A stretch of DNA of 64,000 nt from Solwaraspora sp. WMMA2065 (GCF_030345075.1 NZ_CP128361.1:744001-808000), one strand, 5' to 3'. Counted from the first letter of the stretch, positions 25,087-35,066 are shown. The notes: generated by a model from the letters alone, not told the origin. A program made the numbers and translations.

Positions 25087-25453
25087 TGATAACCGCCTCG
25101 AATACGCTGTCGTCAGTCGGGTTCGACGCCGAACGGGGTTCCTGTACCTCGACCAGTGCGTGTTCGAGCAGGTCGCCGAGGAGGACCCGGACGGTGCCGA
25201 GGGGCAGATCCAGGTAGGCCGCGACTTCGGCCACCGACAGCGGCTCGCGGCAGCGGTCCAGGATCGACAGGTGCTCCGGGCCGAGACCGGCTTCCGTGGG
25301 TGGGGTCCGTGGCCTGGCCAGCACCAACGAGATGAGGTCGAACCGGCCGCGGCGTGGCCGGGTGCGTCCGCCGGTCATGGCGTACGGACGGACCACCGGC
25401 CCGGCGTGGTCGTCGATCCACCGGTCCTCACCGGATTCGTCGGACTGGCTCAT
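25067..25453 (-). CDS. cvnC: Conservon DUF742 protein (CvnC)
   Basis: A 128-residue DUF742 protein with the conserved VVRPYAMTGGRTRP stretch and a winged-helix-like C-terminus (LSVAEVAAYLDLPLGTVRVL, LGDLLEHALVEV). It lies 10 bp after cvnB and overlaps cvnD. In characterised conservons CvnC is the DNA-binding-like scaffold between the roadblock protein and the GTPase. Confidence 0.94.
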   Translation of the reverse strand: MSQSDESGEDRWIDDHAGPVVRPYAMTGGRTRPRRGRFDLISLVLARPRTPPTEAGLGPEHLSILDRCREPLSVAEVAAYLDLPLGTVRVLLGDLLEHALVEVQEPRSASNPTDDSVFEAVINGLRAL

Positions 25454-25463
25454 CGTCGCCGGG

Positions 25464-25880
25464 TCACTTCTCTGTGTGGTTCTCGGCCGGGCGGCTGCGG
25501 GAGGCCAGGTACTTGCCGGCCCTGGTCACCAGCATCGCCATCTCGTAGGCAATCAGCCCCACGTCGGTCTCCTCGCTGGCCAGTACGGCGAGGCAGGCAC
25601 CGTGCCCGGCCGCCGTGACGAACAGGAACGAGGACTCCATCTCAATGATGGTCTGTCGTACCGGCCCACCGCGGAACCGTTTGCCGGCCCCGCGGGCGAG
25701 GCTCTGAATTCCGGCGGCCAGCGCCGCGAGGTGCTCGCCGTCGTCGCGTCCCAGGCCGGCCGAGGAGGCCATCAACAGGCCGTCCACGGAAAGCACGATC
25801 GCATGCTCGGCCTGCTTGACCCGACCGACCAGATCGTCGAGCAACCAGGTGAGGTCCGCGATCGAAGCGGTCTGCTGCAT
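25464..25880 (-). CDS. cvnB: Conservon roadblock/LC7 protein (CvnB)
   Basis: A 138-residue roadblock/LC7 domain protein (LTWLLDDLVGRV, HAIVLSVDGLLMASSAGL, ETDVGLIAYEMAMLV). Such domains regulate the partner GTPase. It lies 39 bp downstream of the sensor kinase gene in the same operon. Confidence 0.95.
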   Translation of the reverse strand: MQQTASIADLTWLLDDLVGRVKQAEHAIVLSVDGLLMASSAGLGRDDGEHLAALAAGIQSLARGAGKRFRGGPVRQTIIEMESSFLFVTAAGHGACLAVLASEETDVGLIAYEMAMLVTRAGKYLASRSRPAENHTEK

Positions 25881-25919
25881 CAGTGGTTCTCCTGTTCGTG
25901 CCAGCCCTAGCGCTGAGGC

Positions 25920-28421
25920 TCACGCCGATGGTGGTTTCCGGTCGTCGCCGACCGGGGCGGTGGCCGGTGACTGTCGTTGCGGCGCTGCCGCGGAATCCTC
26001 GGGTGGCGGCGCGTCAGGCAGTTGCGCCGCGTCCGATCGACCCTGCCTCGTCCCGCTCTGGTATGCGCTCATCATCCGCAGTACCTGCTCGGCCGGGCGG
26101 GCCGGGGGATCGGCCGGTTCGCTCTCCGGGTGCCCGTCCAGCTGCGACCTGTCGGGCGGGTTCGCGCCCGGCCCACCGGCGGATCCGGCGGCTGCGGAGC
26201 GTACCCGGACGGGTAGCCCGGACGGGGTGTAGGTCGATGTGTGTGACCCGGCTGGCGGGGCGGCCCGGACCTGGTCAGGATCGGACTGCACCGACCCGGC
26301 CGGACCACCCGCCGCTGTCGGTGCGGTCGGCGCGTCGCCGCCCGGTTGCGGTACGGGCTCGGATCGGGCGGTGGCGGCCACCTGGGCGACCGCCCGTACC
26401 GTGGAACGCCGCTCGGCGGCCCGACCCGGGCCGGCTGCGGCCGCCAGGGGCAGCGTCTCGACGGCGTCGGTCGCAGCAGAAACAGCCGGGACAGCCGCTG
26501 GGAGCCGGTCGCTGGAGCACAGATCCGGGTCGGTGGCTTCGTCGCCCGGCACCACCAGCTCCCGTGGAATCAGCACGACAGCGGTCGATCCGCCGTACGG
26601 CGACTCCTTCAGATGCACCCGGATGCCGGTGCGCTCGGTCAGCCGGCTGACCACGTACAGGCCGAGCCGGACGGTGCTGGACAACCGGAATTCCGGATGC
26701 TCGGTGATCCGTTCGTTCGCGGCGGCCCGCTCGTCGTCGCTCATGCCCAGCCCGCGGTCCTCGATCTCCACCACGTAGCCGTTGGCGACGAACTGCCCCT
26801 TGACCTGGACGGTGGTGTGCGGCGGGGAGAACGACAACGCGTTCTCGATGAGTTCGGCGAGCAGATGGATCACGTCGGCGACGGCCCGGCCGGCCAACGA
26901 GACCTGCCCGATCGGAGCGACGGTCACCCGGGTGTAGTCCTCGACCTCGGCGATGGCACCCCGGACCACGTCCACCATCGGCACGTCGCGGCGCCAGGTC
27001 CGGCCGGGTGTCGAGCCGGATAGCACGATCAGATTCTCCGCGTTGCGCCGCATCCGGGTGGCCAGGTGGTCGACCCGGAAGAGCTCCTCGAGCTTGTCCG
27101 CGTCCTCCTCCCGGCGTTCCATCGAGTCGAGCAGGGTGAGCTGCCGGTGGACCAGCGCCTGGGTCCGGCGGGCCAGGCTGAGGAACACGTCGCGGACGCT
27201 GCGCCGCAGCTCGGCCTGTTCCACGGCGGTGCGCACCGCGGTTTCCTGCACCTGGTTGAAGGCGCGGCCCACCTGCCCGATCTCGTCGTTGCCGAACTCC
27301 AGCGGCGGTGCCTCGGCCGCCACGTCGACCTCCTCGCCCCGGCCGAGCCGGTCGACCACGCCCGGCAGCCGCTCCTCGGCCAGCCGGTGCGCCGCGTCCC
27401 GGAGCCGTTCGAGCTGGGCGACGATCGCCCGTGCGGTGGTGATCGACATGATGATCGACGCGACGACCGCGAGCATGCCGAGACCGGCCGCGAGCAGCAG
27501 CCGGAGCAGCACCAGCAGTGCCACCGGCACGGCCCGGTCGACGAGGTCGTCGCCGCCGGCCAGCACGATCGCGTGCAGATCGGACATGGTCGTGTCGGCC
27601 GCGGGCCGCCACTGCGCCTCGGTCAACGGTGCCGACGAGGAGGACGGCCCGCTCGCGATGATCCGCTGCTGAGCGTTGCGGAAACGTTCGTAGCTGGCGC
27701 TGTCGACCAGTTCCGCGTACCGGGCCCGGTCCGGTTCCGGCAGTTCCACCACAGTGGCGTCGACGAGGAATTCCTGTGCGCCGACCAACTGTACGAACCA
27801 GGTGTGCTCGGCTGTGGTGAACCGTTCGGCGACGATCACACCGGCGATCAGCGCATCCTGCTGGGCGACCAGTTCCTGGCTCCGGTTGAGATCGGTCAGG
27901 GTCGCCGTGTCGTCGGCGATGTCGCGTTCGTCGAGGTTGCCCAGTGCACCGAACAGTTGGAAGAACGCGGCGATCGTGTTGGTGTAGGCCCCGTGTGCGC
28001 TGCCCCGGTCGACTTCCCGTGCCTCGACGGCGTCGCGGGTGGCGCGTAGCTCGGTCAGCCACCGTACCGTGTCGGCGACTTGTTGTTCCAGTCCGGCGCC
28101 GGCCGCGAGGTCCGCCCACCAGTGCTGGGCGGATGCCTGAAATTCGTTCGCGAGCAGTTCGTTTGCCTCGCGGAGCTCGACCAGTTCGCTACGGCGTTCG
28201 TCGGTTGGCCCGGCCAGGTATTCCATCGCCAGCCGTCGCTCGGACTGCAGTCCGAGCAGCAACGGCTCGCTCGGCTGGTAGATCTGGCTGTCATAGGTCT
28301 GCACCCACAACAAATTCAGGCCGTCGCGCAGGGTCACCCACGCGGCGAATGCCCACAGCGCGCTGAGTGACAGCAGCAGCGCGACAATCTTGGTACGCAG
28401 GTGAAATCCGCGTGACACCAT
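25920..28421 (-). CDS. cvnA: Conservon sensor histidine kinase-like protein (CvnA)
   Basis: An 833-residue membrane protein. It has an N-terminal membrane helix (residues about 12-31), an extracellular nitrate/nitrite-sensing (NIT)-type helical domain to about 295, a second membrane segment (VALLVLLRLLLAAGLGMLAV), a HAMP domain, and a HATPase_c domain with N-box ELIENALSFSPP, G1 EDRGLGMSDDE and G2 GLGLYVV-like RLGLYVV. No canonical phosphoacceptor H-box is obvious, as usual for CvnA. The last 180 residues are Pro/Ala/Arg-rich and disordered. It heads the cvnABCD operon; the ligand is unknown. Confidence 0.93.
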   Translation of the reverse strand: MVSRGFHLRTKIVALLLSLSALWAFAAWVTLRDGLNLLWVQTYDSQIYQPSEPLLLGLQSERRLAMEYLAGPTDERRSELVELREANELLANEFQASAQHWWADLAAGAGLEQQVADTVRWLTELRATRDAVEAREVDRGSAHGAYTNTIAAFFQLFGALGNLDERDIADDTATLTDLNRSQELVAQQDALIAGVIVAERFTTAEHTWFVQLVGAQEFLVDATVVELPEPDRARYAELVDSASYERFRNAQQRIIASGPSSSSAPLTEAQWRPAADTTMSDLHAIVLAGGDDLVDRAVPVALLVLLRLLLAAGLGMLAVVASIIMSITTARAIVAQLERLRDAAHRLAEERLPGVVDRLGRGEEVDVAAEAPPLEFGNDEIGQVGRAFNQVQETAVRTAVEQAELRRSVRDVFLSLARRTQALVHRQLTLLDSMERREEDADKLEELFRVDHLATRMRRNAENLIVLSGSTPGRTWRRDVPMVDVVRGAIAEVEDYTRVTVAPIGQVSLAGRAVADVIHLLAELIENALSFSPPHTTVQVKGQFVANGYVVEIEDRGLGMSDDERAAANERITEHPEFRLSSTVRLGLYVVSRLTERTGIRVHLKESPYGGSTAVVLIPRELVVPGDEATDPDLCSSDRLPAAVPAVSAATDAVETLPLAAAAGPGRAAERRSTVRAVAQVAATARSEPVPQPGGDAPTAPTAAGGPAGSVQSDPDQVRAAPPAGSHTSTYTPSGLPVRVRSAAAGSAGGPGANPPDRSQLDGHPESEPADPPARPAEQVLRMMSAYQSGTRQGRSDAAQLPDAPPPEDSAAAPQRQSPATAPVGDDRKPPSA

Positions 28422-28555
28422 TACACCGTCCCCGGCCTGACCTGCGAATATCTCGTCATCTGCCTGCTACTCCTGGCCGTACATACGCGGACTGTGCCGC
28501 GCCTGTTCATGAGCGCATCGGCACGGCGCACGCTAGCAGCGTCGCGGTCCGTGGC

Positions 28556-30265
28556 TCAAGCGTGCCTGTTGACGCCGGTGACGCGTGCCCGGTGCGCGAG
28601 TTTGCCGGCGGCCACGATCTCCGCCGCGACCACTGTGACCGGTTGGTAGAGGTCTTTGTCGTGCCAGAGCGCCGGCCCCTGGTCGGCGGTGGACGGTACG
28701 AGATGGGCGGCGCCCCGGCGGGCGGCCCGCAGCATCCGGTCACTGGGTGGGTCGGTGGTGTCGAGCAGGATCCGTACCGCGTACGCGGTCTCCTCGGCGG
28801 TGCCGTGCCAACGCCCCCAGGAGCCGTCTGGCCGTTGGGTGCGCAGCACCCAGTCCACCGCCCGCAGCACGGCGGCAGCCGGCCGGGCTCCGGTGCCGGC
28901 GGCGGACAACGCCAACGCGCAGGCGGCGGTCGCGTAGTACGGCGAGGCGTGCCAGCGGTCCTGCCAGGAGCCGTCGGGTTGCTGCTGGTCGCAGAGCCAG
29001 GCGCTGATAGACCGGTGGAGTACGTCCAGGTCGGCGGCGCGACGTCCACCCCCGACCGCCTGAAGGCTGTCGAGGGCGTGTGCGTTGGTGGTCACCGAAG
29101 TTCCGTCCTCCCCCGGCCAGGTGGCGATGTGGTCGCCGGCCCAGAAGCCGAGCAGCACCGCCGGATCGGCCGGCTGTCCGAGCAGCGCGAGACAGTGCAG
29201 GACCACGGCGGTGGTGTCGGCGTCCGGCGGCAGGCCCGCACCGGTCGCTGCTCCGGCCGGGGTGAGCGCCGCACGCAGCGATCCCGGCAGTTCGGGCGGA
29301 ACCAGCACGGCGACGTCGGCGCGCAGCAGGGTGGTCAGAACCCAGGCCCGTTCGAAGACGGCGACCGGCGTGGCACACGGCACCGGACCGTGGTGTTGGT
29401 GTACCACCGCTTCCAGATAGCGGCGCGCGGGCATCGGGTCGACCTCGGTGTGGACCGGATCGATGGTGGCGAGCCAGGCCGCGGTGGCGGCCGGCGAACC
29501 GCCGACCGTGCCGGCCTGTCCGCCTGTCCCGGACCCCGCGAGCGGGTGGGCCGGCACGGGGGCCACCGCTGGACGGCCCAGCGGCGCCACCTGGTTGGCG
29601 AAGGTCTCGTACGCGTGCAGCAGCTTCGTCGGCACCGGCCGGCCACCGGCGGACAGCCGGCGCACCGCGTCCAGCCGGTCGGAGTCGAGTTCACCTCGCA
29701 GCCGTAGTGGGGGGTCGCTCGCGGGCAGGCCGGGGCGGTGCCGTAACCGTTGGTTGATCCGGCCGACCAGCGCTGCCACGATCAGATCAGCGGCGGGGGT
29801 GTCGGGCAGTGTCCCGCCGGCCGCCGCTGCGAGGATCCGGTGCGCGGCGGTCAGCCCCCGCGTCGTCGCGTCGGTCAGTGGCGTCGCGTCGGTCAGTGGC
29901 GTGGCGCTGGACCGGACCGGCGGTACGGCCCTGACGCCGAGCAGCGCCTCGACGGCGCTCAACGTCGGGACCAGCGCGTAGCCGCCCGGACCGCCCCAGC
30001 TGCCGTCCGGCTGCTGGCTGGCCAGCAGATAGCGCACCCGGGCCCGGTGCCCGGTTAGCCAGGGGGCGAGACTGACCAGTCGGGCGGTCTCGTAGACGGA
30101 GACATCGGTGCGGCCCCAGGGCTGACCGGGCAGCCGGTCCACGATCTCCTGCGCGGCCCGGTCCCAGTTGTCCGTGACCGGTCCGACGTACCGTCGGGCA
30201 CGGACCGGGACCGGGTCGGCCGTGGCGCGTCCGCCACCGGGCGCGGCCCGGCTTCCGGTGACCAT
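28556..30265 (-). CDS. Class II terpene cyclase with DxDTTA motif
   Basis: A 569-residue soluble protein of the squalene-hopene/class II diterpene cyclase superfamily. It shows repeated QW-type motifs (SQQPDGSWGG, QQQPDGSWQD, RPDGSWGRW) and the catalytic-acid motif DADTTA at residues 348-353, in place of DxDDTA. DxDTT variants are reported for some bacterial class II sesquiterpene/diterpene cyclases (recalled, not checked). It should protonate and cyclise a prenyl diphosphate (FPP or GGPP) while keeping the diphosphate. The ATG at 30265 shares one base with the stop of the class I gene; the first 40 residues are poorly conserved-looking, so a later start is possible. An 18-bp duplication (29865-29900) gives PLTDAT twice. 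Confidence 0.85.
   Translation of the reverse strand: MVTGSRAAPGGGRATADPVPVRARRYVGPVTDNWDRAAQEIVDRLPGQPWGRTDVSVYETARLVSLAPWLTGHRARVRYLLASQQPDGSWGGPGGYALVPTLSAVEALLGVRAVPPVRSSATPLTDATPLTDATTRGLTAAHRILAAAAGGTLPDTPAADLIVAALVGRINQRLRHRPGLPASDPPLRLRGELDSDRLDAVRRLSAGGRPVPTKLLHAYETFANQVAPLGRPAVAPVPAHPLAGSGTGGQAGTVGGSPAATAAWLATIDPVHTEVDPMPARRYLEAVVHQHHGPVPCATPVAVFERAWVLTTLLRADVAVLVPPELPGSLRAALTPAGAATGAGLPPDADTTAVVLHCLALLGQPADPAVLLGFWAGDHIATWPGEDGTSVTTNAHALDSLQAVGGGRRAADLDVLHRSISAWLCDQQQPDGSWQDRWHASPYYATAACALALSAAGTGARPAAAVLRAVDWVLRTQRPDGSWGRWHGTAEETAYAVRILLDTTDPPSDRMLRAARRGAAHLVPSTADQGPALWHDKDLYQPVTVVAAEIVAAGKLAHRARVTGVNRHA
29865..29900. repeat. Tandem 18-bp duplication inside the class II cyclase gene
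   Basis: Two exact copies of an 18-bp unit (29865-29882 and 29883-29900) encode PLTDAT twice in a loop region. In frame, it probably has no functional effect. Confidence 0.8.
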
Positions 30266-31173
30266 CACAGCTCTCCCCAGAAGTCGGTGACCCGGTAGAA
30301 GCCGCTGGTGTACCCCAGCTGCCGGGACAGGTAGGCGGCCTGGTTGGGGCAGCGGATCTCCAACGGCCGCAGCAGGTCGCGGCACCGGTCCACCAGATGT
30401 CCGATCTGGTCCTCCACGACACCCCGGTCGGCGGTCAGCAGCAGCGCGTTGAGGTCACCCCAGGTGGTGTCCCGCTTGATCGAGGCGAGGTCGTTGACCA
30501 GCCGGAGCACCCGCTGCACCTCCCGGCTGACGGTGATCAGCTCGGTCAGGTGCGCCAGCGTCGGCCCGTCGCCCAGACGCAGCCAGTGCGTCACGTTGAC
30601 GAAGGTCGACCCGAAGTTGTCTGCGTTGTCGAGGTAGTCGGCGAAGGTCGGGCCGGCTTGCGCCGGGGTGGCGCGGCGGGCCGCCTTCCACCGCCATTCC
30701 CGGTGCATGGCGGTGAGCGTCCGGTCCAGCTCGGCCCTCCAGCGGTCCCGTCGGTCGGCGAAGGCGGGTGCCTGGTCGAGTTCGGCGACGATGTCGGCGA
30801 GGAATCGGCCGAGTTCGTCGTCGGGCCCGGCTGCGGCGCCGTACGCCACGGCGCGGCACCGGTCGACGAGGGCGACGATCTCGTCGTCGGTCGTGGCCTG
30901 GTAGTCGATCAACCAGTCGGCGGCGAACACCCACAGCGCGGCCCGGTTGGCCAGCCGTAGCTGCTCCGGGGTGCACCAGGGCGCGGCGAACGCGGTGGCC
31001 AGCGAGATCGCGGCGCTGACCGCCGGGTCGAACGGGCGGGCCGGGAACAGACCGGGGTAGGCCCGGGTGTGTTCGGCCAGGTCACGCTGACCGTGGATCG
31101 CGATCGCGCAGATCCGGCCGTTCTCGGCCGCGCTCTGCAGGTTCGCTGCGGCCGATGAGGACACCGTGTGCAT
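30265..31173 (-). CDS. Class I terpene synthase-like protein
   Basis: A 302-residue helical protein of the class I terpene synthase fold. The Asp-rich metal region reads DWLIDYQATTDDE (Asp86, Asp90), a relaxed form of DDxxD. The NSE triad is present as NDLASIKRD (Asn227, Ser231, Asp235), followed by the usual W-x-x-L stretch. The ATG at 31173 overlaps the P450 stop by one base, and its own stop overlaps the next start by one base: tight translational coupling. It probably ionises the product of the class II cyclase, or hydrolyses its diphosphate. Confidence 0.85.
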   Translation of the reverse strand: MHTVSSSAAANLQSAAENGRICAIAIHGQRDLAEHTRAYPGLFPARPFDPAVSAAISLATAFAAPWCTPEQLRLANRAALWVFAADWLIDYQATTDDEIVALVDRCRAVAYGAAAGPDDELGRFLADIVAELDQAPAFADRRDRWRAELDRTLTAMHREWRWKAARRATPAQAGPTFADYLDNADNFGSTFVNVTHWLRLGDGPTLAHLTELITVSREVQRVLRLVNDLASIKRDTTWGDLNALLLTADRGVVEDQIGHLVDRCRDLLRPLEIRCPNQAAYLSRQLGYTSGFYRVTDFWGEL

Positions 31174-32600
31174 CAGACCGTCCGGGAGAGGGCGGCCGGT
31201 TCGATCCGGACCCGTACCGGTGCGTCGGTCCGTACCGACGCACCGGCCTGCGGCGTGGGCAGCCGGCCGTCCGTCACCCGCACCCGGAACCGGCTGAGGA
31301 TCGTGGCGACGATCAGCGACGCCTCCAGGTAGAACAGGTGCTGGCCGAGGCACTGGTGTGGTCCGCCGCCGAACGGGAAGTGGGCGTACCGCTGCCGACG
31401 CCGGGCCGACGCCGGGGCCGACGGACCGGCGTCGGTGTCTTGCGTACCGTCGGGGTCGAACCGGTCGGGGTCGAACCGGTCCGGGTCCGGCCAGACCGTG
31501 GGCAGTCGGTGGGTCAGGTACGGGCTCACCATCAGCTGCGCGCCGGCCTTGATGCGGACGCCGTCGATGACGTCGTCGGCGAGCGCGGTACGCGGGATCA
31601 GCCAGGCGACCGGGTACAGCCGCAGCAGTTCGTCCAGCACCATGCGGGTGTAGCGCAGCCGCGGCAGGTGCTCGCGGCGGACCGGTCCGGCGCCGACCAC
31701 CTCGTCGATCTCCCGCTGCAGCCGGTCGGCGACCGCCGGGTGCCGGTGCAGCAGCGGCCAGAGCCAGGTCAGTACGCCGTACGTGGTCTCGGTGCTGGTG
31801 GCGAACATGGCCACCGTGTCGTTGCGGATCTGCGCCTCGTCGAAGCCCCGGCCGTCGCGGTCGCGACCGCGGACCAGGGTCCCGACGACATCGTCTGTGT
31901 CGTCGCCGTCGGCCCGGGCCTGCCGAACCACCGGCAGCACGATGTCGTCGATGGTCCGGACGGCCTGACGGAACGCGCGGTCGCGGGGCAGTGGGACCGC
32001 GTTGGGCACGAACGGCAGGAGCAGCCTCGGCAGTACGGCGGTGGCGATGGTGTCCTGGGCCGCGGTGATCCGCAGCGCCTGGTCGGTGGTGAACCGGTCG
32101 GCGAACATCACCCGGACGATGGCGCGGCAGACCAGCCGGGCCAGTTCGTCGCCGATGTCGACGGTGTGTCCGTGGCGGGCCGCGTCGGCCAGTGGCCCGG
32201 TCGCGTCCGCGATCGCCGTGGCCAGGTCGTCGGTGAGGGCGTCCAGCCGGCGGGCGGTGAACAGCGGCTGCAGCGTACGGCGGCTGTCCGACCAGACCGG
32301 ACCTTCGCTCAGGATGCCGTCGCCGAACAACCGCAGGATGGGCCGCCAGAGCAGGCCACGGCCGTCGCGCAGGTAGTTGGCCGCGTTGTCCCGCAGCACG
32401 TGCGCCACCTGGGCGGGATCACTGACCAGATAGAGCCGGGCCGGTCCGGCGGACAGCCGGACGATGCTGCCGTCGGCGTCGGCGGCGAGCCCGACGAGGG
32501 TCTGCAGCGGGTCGCGGACCAGCCCGGGCAGGACGCGTAGCGCCGCGACCGGACGCATCGGGGCGGGAGAGGCACCCGGTCGGGGTGTCGGACCCGTCAT
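31173..32600 (-). CDS. Cytochrome P450
   Basis: A 475-residue P450. I-helix region AMFATSTETTYGVLTW (TETT oxygen-activation motif), K-helix ExxR in DELLRLYP, and heme loop FGGGPHQCLGQHL with the axial Cys are all present. I chose the ATG at 32600, preceded by AGGTG at 5-nt spacing, over a GTG at 32633. A short 15-bp repeat near 31455-31495 yields RFDPDRFDPDG before the heme loop, probably harmless. It is the first gene of the terpene cassette and should oxidise the terpene scaffold; redox partners are not encoded beside it. Confidence 0.93.
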   Translation of the reverse strand: MTGPTPRPGASPAPMRPVAALRVLPGLVRDPLQTLVGLAADADGSIVRLSAGPARLYLVSDPAQVAHVLRDNAANYLRDGRGLLWRPILRLFGDGILSEGPVWSDSRRTLQPLFTARRLDALTDDLATAIADATGPLADAARHGHTVDIGDELARLVCRAIVRVMFADRFTTDQALRITAAQDTIATAVLPRLLLPFVPNAVPLPRDRAFRQAVRTIDDIVLPVVRQARADGDDTDDVVGTLVRGRDRDGRGFDEAQIRNDTVAMFATSTETTYGVLTWLWPLLHRHPAVADRLQREIDEVVGAGPVRREHLPRLRYTRMVLDELLRLYPVAWLIPRTALADDVIDGVRIKAGAQLMVSPYLTHRLPTVWPDPDRFDPDRFDPDGTQDTDAGPSAPASARRRQRYAHFPFGGGPHQCLGQHLFYLEASLIVATILSRFRVRVTDGRLPTPQAGASVRTDAPVRVRIEPAALSRTV

Positions 32601-32833
32601 GCGATCACCTGCACACGATCTCCGTTCCGTCACCTGACCGCAGGGTCCACCGGGTCGACTGGTGACTGATTGGAAGCAAAGGACGACGTTCGGCTGATCA
32701 TGCCATGGTGATCACAGGCAATCTAGATTCATAGATGTTAAGTTCTCCTTTGGTTCGCGCGCCTTTGCGCACAACCAGGCGTACGGTCGTCTGCGCCGGC
32801 AGTCGGCGTGGCCCGGTGTGGTATGAGTGCACG

Positions 32834-34945
32834 GTGACCCAGACCCAGCACGGTGCCGGTGCCGGTGCCGACGACCCGAAGCCGGACCCCCGACGGGTGT
32901 CCGGCTGGTCCACCCTGGTGGAGTTGATCGCGCTCTGCGGGCTCGTGGTGACCCAGCCGCTGCTCGACGTGATCGGTCGCAGCCCGGATTTCTTCTTTTT
33001 CCACGGTGCCGGACCGGCCGCCGTACTCGCTCTGGTCGCGGTGATCGTGCTGGTTCCACCGGTACTGTTGTGGGGTCTCGGCTGGTTGATCGGGCTGGCC
33101 GGGCCGGCGGTGCGGCGATGGACTCATCTGATCGTGCTCGGCGGTCTGACCGTGTTGCTCATGGTGCAGATTGCAAAGGCGTTGATCGATGTGCGTGGCC
33201 CGCTGCTGGTGTTGCTCGCCGCTGTCGCCGCCACGGTGCTGCTGGCCGGGTACGTCCGGTCGACGGTCGCCCGGCAGGTGCTGCGGGTCGCCGCGGTCGG
33301 TCCGCTGGCGTTCGTGTCGCTGTTCGTCTTCGCCTCGCCGTCGTCGGCGGTGCTGCTCGGCCGAGAGACATCCGGCGCGCCGGTGCGCAGCATCGGTCCG
33401 CATCCGCCGGTCGTCGTGATCATTCTCGACGAGTTCCCGCTGGTGTCACTGCTCGACGAGCGGGGTGAGATCGACGCTGGGCTGGTGCCGAACTTCGCCC
33501 AGCTGGCCGCCGGCTCGACCTGGTACCGCAACGCGACAACGGTGAGCGGCAAGACCGTCAACGCGGTGCCGGCGATGCTGACCGGACGGTACCCGACCGG
33601 GGAATTGACCCCGCACTACTCGCAGCACCCGGACAACCTGTTCACCCTGCTCGGACCGGCCTACCAGGTCGAGGCCTGGGAGAACGTCACCCAGCTGTGC
33701 CCGCCGCAGCACTGTCGGGGACGTCCCGGGCAGGACCGGGGCAGTCTGCCGGTGATGCTGCGGGAAACCGCGGCACTGTACGGCCAGTTGATCTCCCCGG
33801 ACGATTCGCTGGACGACCCGGCGGCGAGTTTCCGCGAACCGACGGTGGCCGACGACATCCGGGCCAACGACAAGTCCCCGGACGCCGGCCCCGGGTTCCG
33901 GATGAGCAGGTTGAAGGAGAACCAGCCGGCCAGGTTCACCGAGTTCCTCGGTTCGCTGCGACCCCGGGACACCCCGACGCTGCACTTCCTGCACCTGCTG
34001 ATGCCCCACTCGCCGTGGACCTATCTGCCGAGCGGGATGCGGTACGACGGTCCGGGCGGGCTGCCGTACGACGGACCCTGGTGGGCCCGGCTCACCCATC
34101 AGCGGCACCTGCAGCAGGTCGGCTACACGGATCTGCTGGTCGGTGAGGCGTTGCGCACGCTGCGGGCGAACGGACTCTACGACGACGCGCTGATCGTGGT
34201 GACCTCCGACCACGGCGGCAGCTTCAGCGAGGGGGTCGCCGGCCGGGAGATGGACGACCAGTTCGCCGCCGCCGCCGAGCTCGCCTGGGTGCCGCTGTTC
34301 GTCAAGGAGCCCGGCCAACAGGCCGGGCGAATCGATGATCGCAACTGGGAGCAGGTCGATCTGCTGCCGACCGTCGCCGACCACGCCGGGGTGCAGGTGC
34401 CGTGGCGTACCGATGGCATCTCCGCACTGCGCGGCGAGCGGGAGACCACCGACAAGCGGTTCGACCCGCGACCGGGCGAGCCGGTGACGATCGACGGCCC
34501 GGTCCACTTCGCCGCCGTACGGGCGGGTTCCAGCGCCCGGCCGGTGTTCCCGCCGCTGCCAGCGGCGGACCTGATCGGCGTGGCGGTCGACGATCTGACT
34601 GTGGTCGACACGGGCCCGCCAGCGACCGTGACGAATCTGTCCGAGTACCAGGACGTCCGGGCGGAGCGTGGCAAGATCCCGGCGTTGGTGCACGGCACCC
34701 TGCCGGAGTCGGTGCCGGTCGGCGCATCGGTCGCGGTCGCGTTGAACGGGCAGGTCGGCACCGTGGTCCAGGCGGCCCGCGACGGTGCCGGTCAGCTCCG
34801 GTTCGTCGGGCTGATCCCGGACGAGCGACTGTTCGTCGCCGGTGCCAACCGGTTGGAGCTGTTCCTGGTGGTTGACGCCGAGCACGCCGGCGACGGCCCG
34901 ACCGCAACCGCGCCGACTCTACGGCGCCTGCCCACCACCGGCTGA
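32834..34945 (+). CDS. Membrane-anchored sulfatase/alkaline-phosphatase-fold protein
   Basis: A 703-residue protein; the GTG at 32834 (VTQTQHG) is a likely start. About five hydrophobic helices in the first 190 residues are followed by an extracellular alkaline-phosphatase-superfamily domain: VVVIILDEFPLVSLL (first metal Asp), TVSGKTVNAVPAMLTGRYP (nucleophile region), MPHSPW and TSDHGGSF (metal Asp/His). Layout resembles LtaS-like phosphoglycerol transferases and sulfatases that act on cell-surface polymers. It is divergent from the P450 operon, and the intervening 230 bp are comparatively AT-rich around 32690-32750. Confidence 0.85.
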   Translation: MTQTQHGAGAGADDPKPDPRRVSGWSTLVELIALCGLVVTQPLLDVIGRSPDFFFFHGAGPAAVLALVAVIVLVPPVLLWGLGWLIGLAGPAVRRWTHLIVLGGLTVLLMVQIAKALIDVRGPLLVLLAAVAATVLLAGYVRSTVARQVLRVAAVGPLAFVSLFVFASPSSAVLLGRETSGAPVRSIGPHPPVVVIILDEFPLVSLLDERGEIDAGLVPNFAQLAAGSTWYRNATTVSGKTVNAVPAMLTGRYPTGELTPHYSQHPDNLFTLLGPAYQVEAWENVTQLCPPQHCRGRPGQDRGSLPVMLRETAALYGQLISPDDSLDDPAASFREPTVADDIRANDKSPDAGPGFRMSRLKENQPARFTEFLGSLRPRDTPTLHFLHLLMPHSPWTYLPSGMRYDGPGGLPYDGPWWARLTHQRHLQQVGYTDLLVGEALRTLRANGLYDDALIVVTSDHGGSFSEGVAGREMDDQFAAAAELAWVPLFVKEPGQQAGRIDDRNWEQVDLLPTVADHAGVQVPWRTDGISALRGERETTDKRFDPRPGEPVTIDGPVHFAAVRAGSSARPVFPPLPAADLIGVAVDDLTVVDTGPPATVTNLSEYQDVRAERGKIPALVHGTLPESVPVGASVAVALNGQVGTVVQAARDGAGQLRFVGLIPDERLFVAGANRLELFLVVDAEHAGDGPTATAPTLRRLPTTG

Positions 34946-35066
34946 TCCGAGACGCCCACCCACCTGCGGCCGGTCCACTCCGCCGATCGTGTCCGATCAG
35001 GCTTAGCGGAGCGGGCCGCCGGGTATGTGTCTGCCGGGTGTCGATACCCGACCGAAGGAGGCGACC

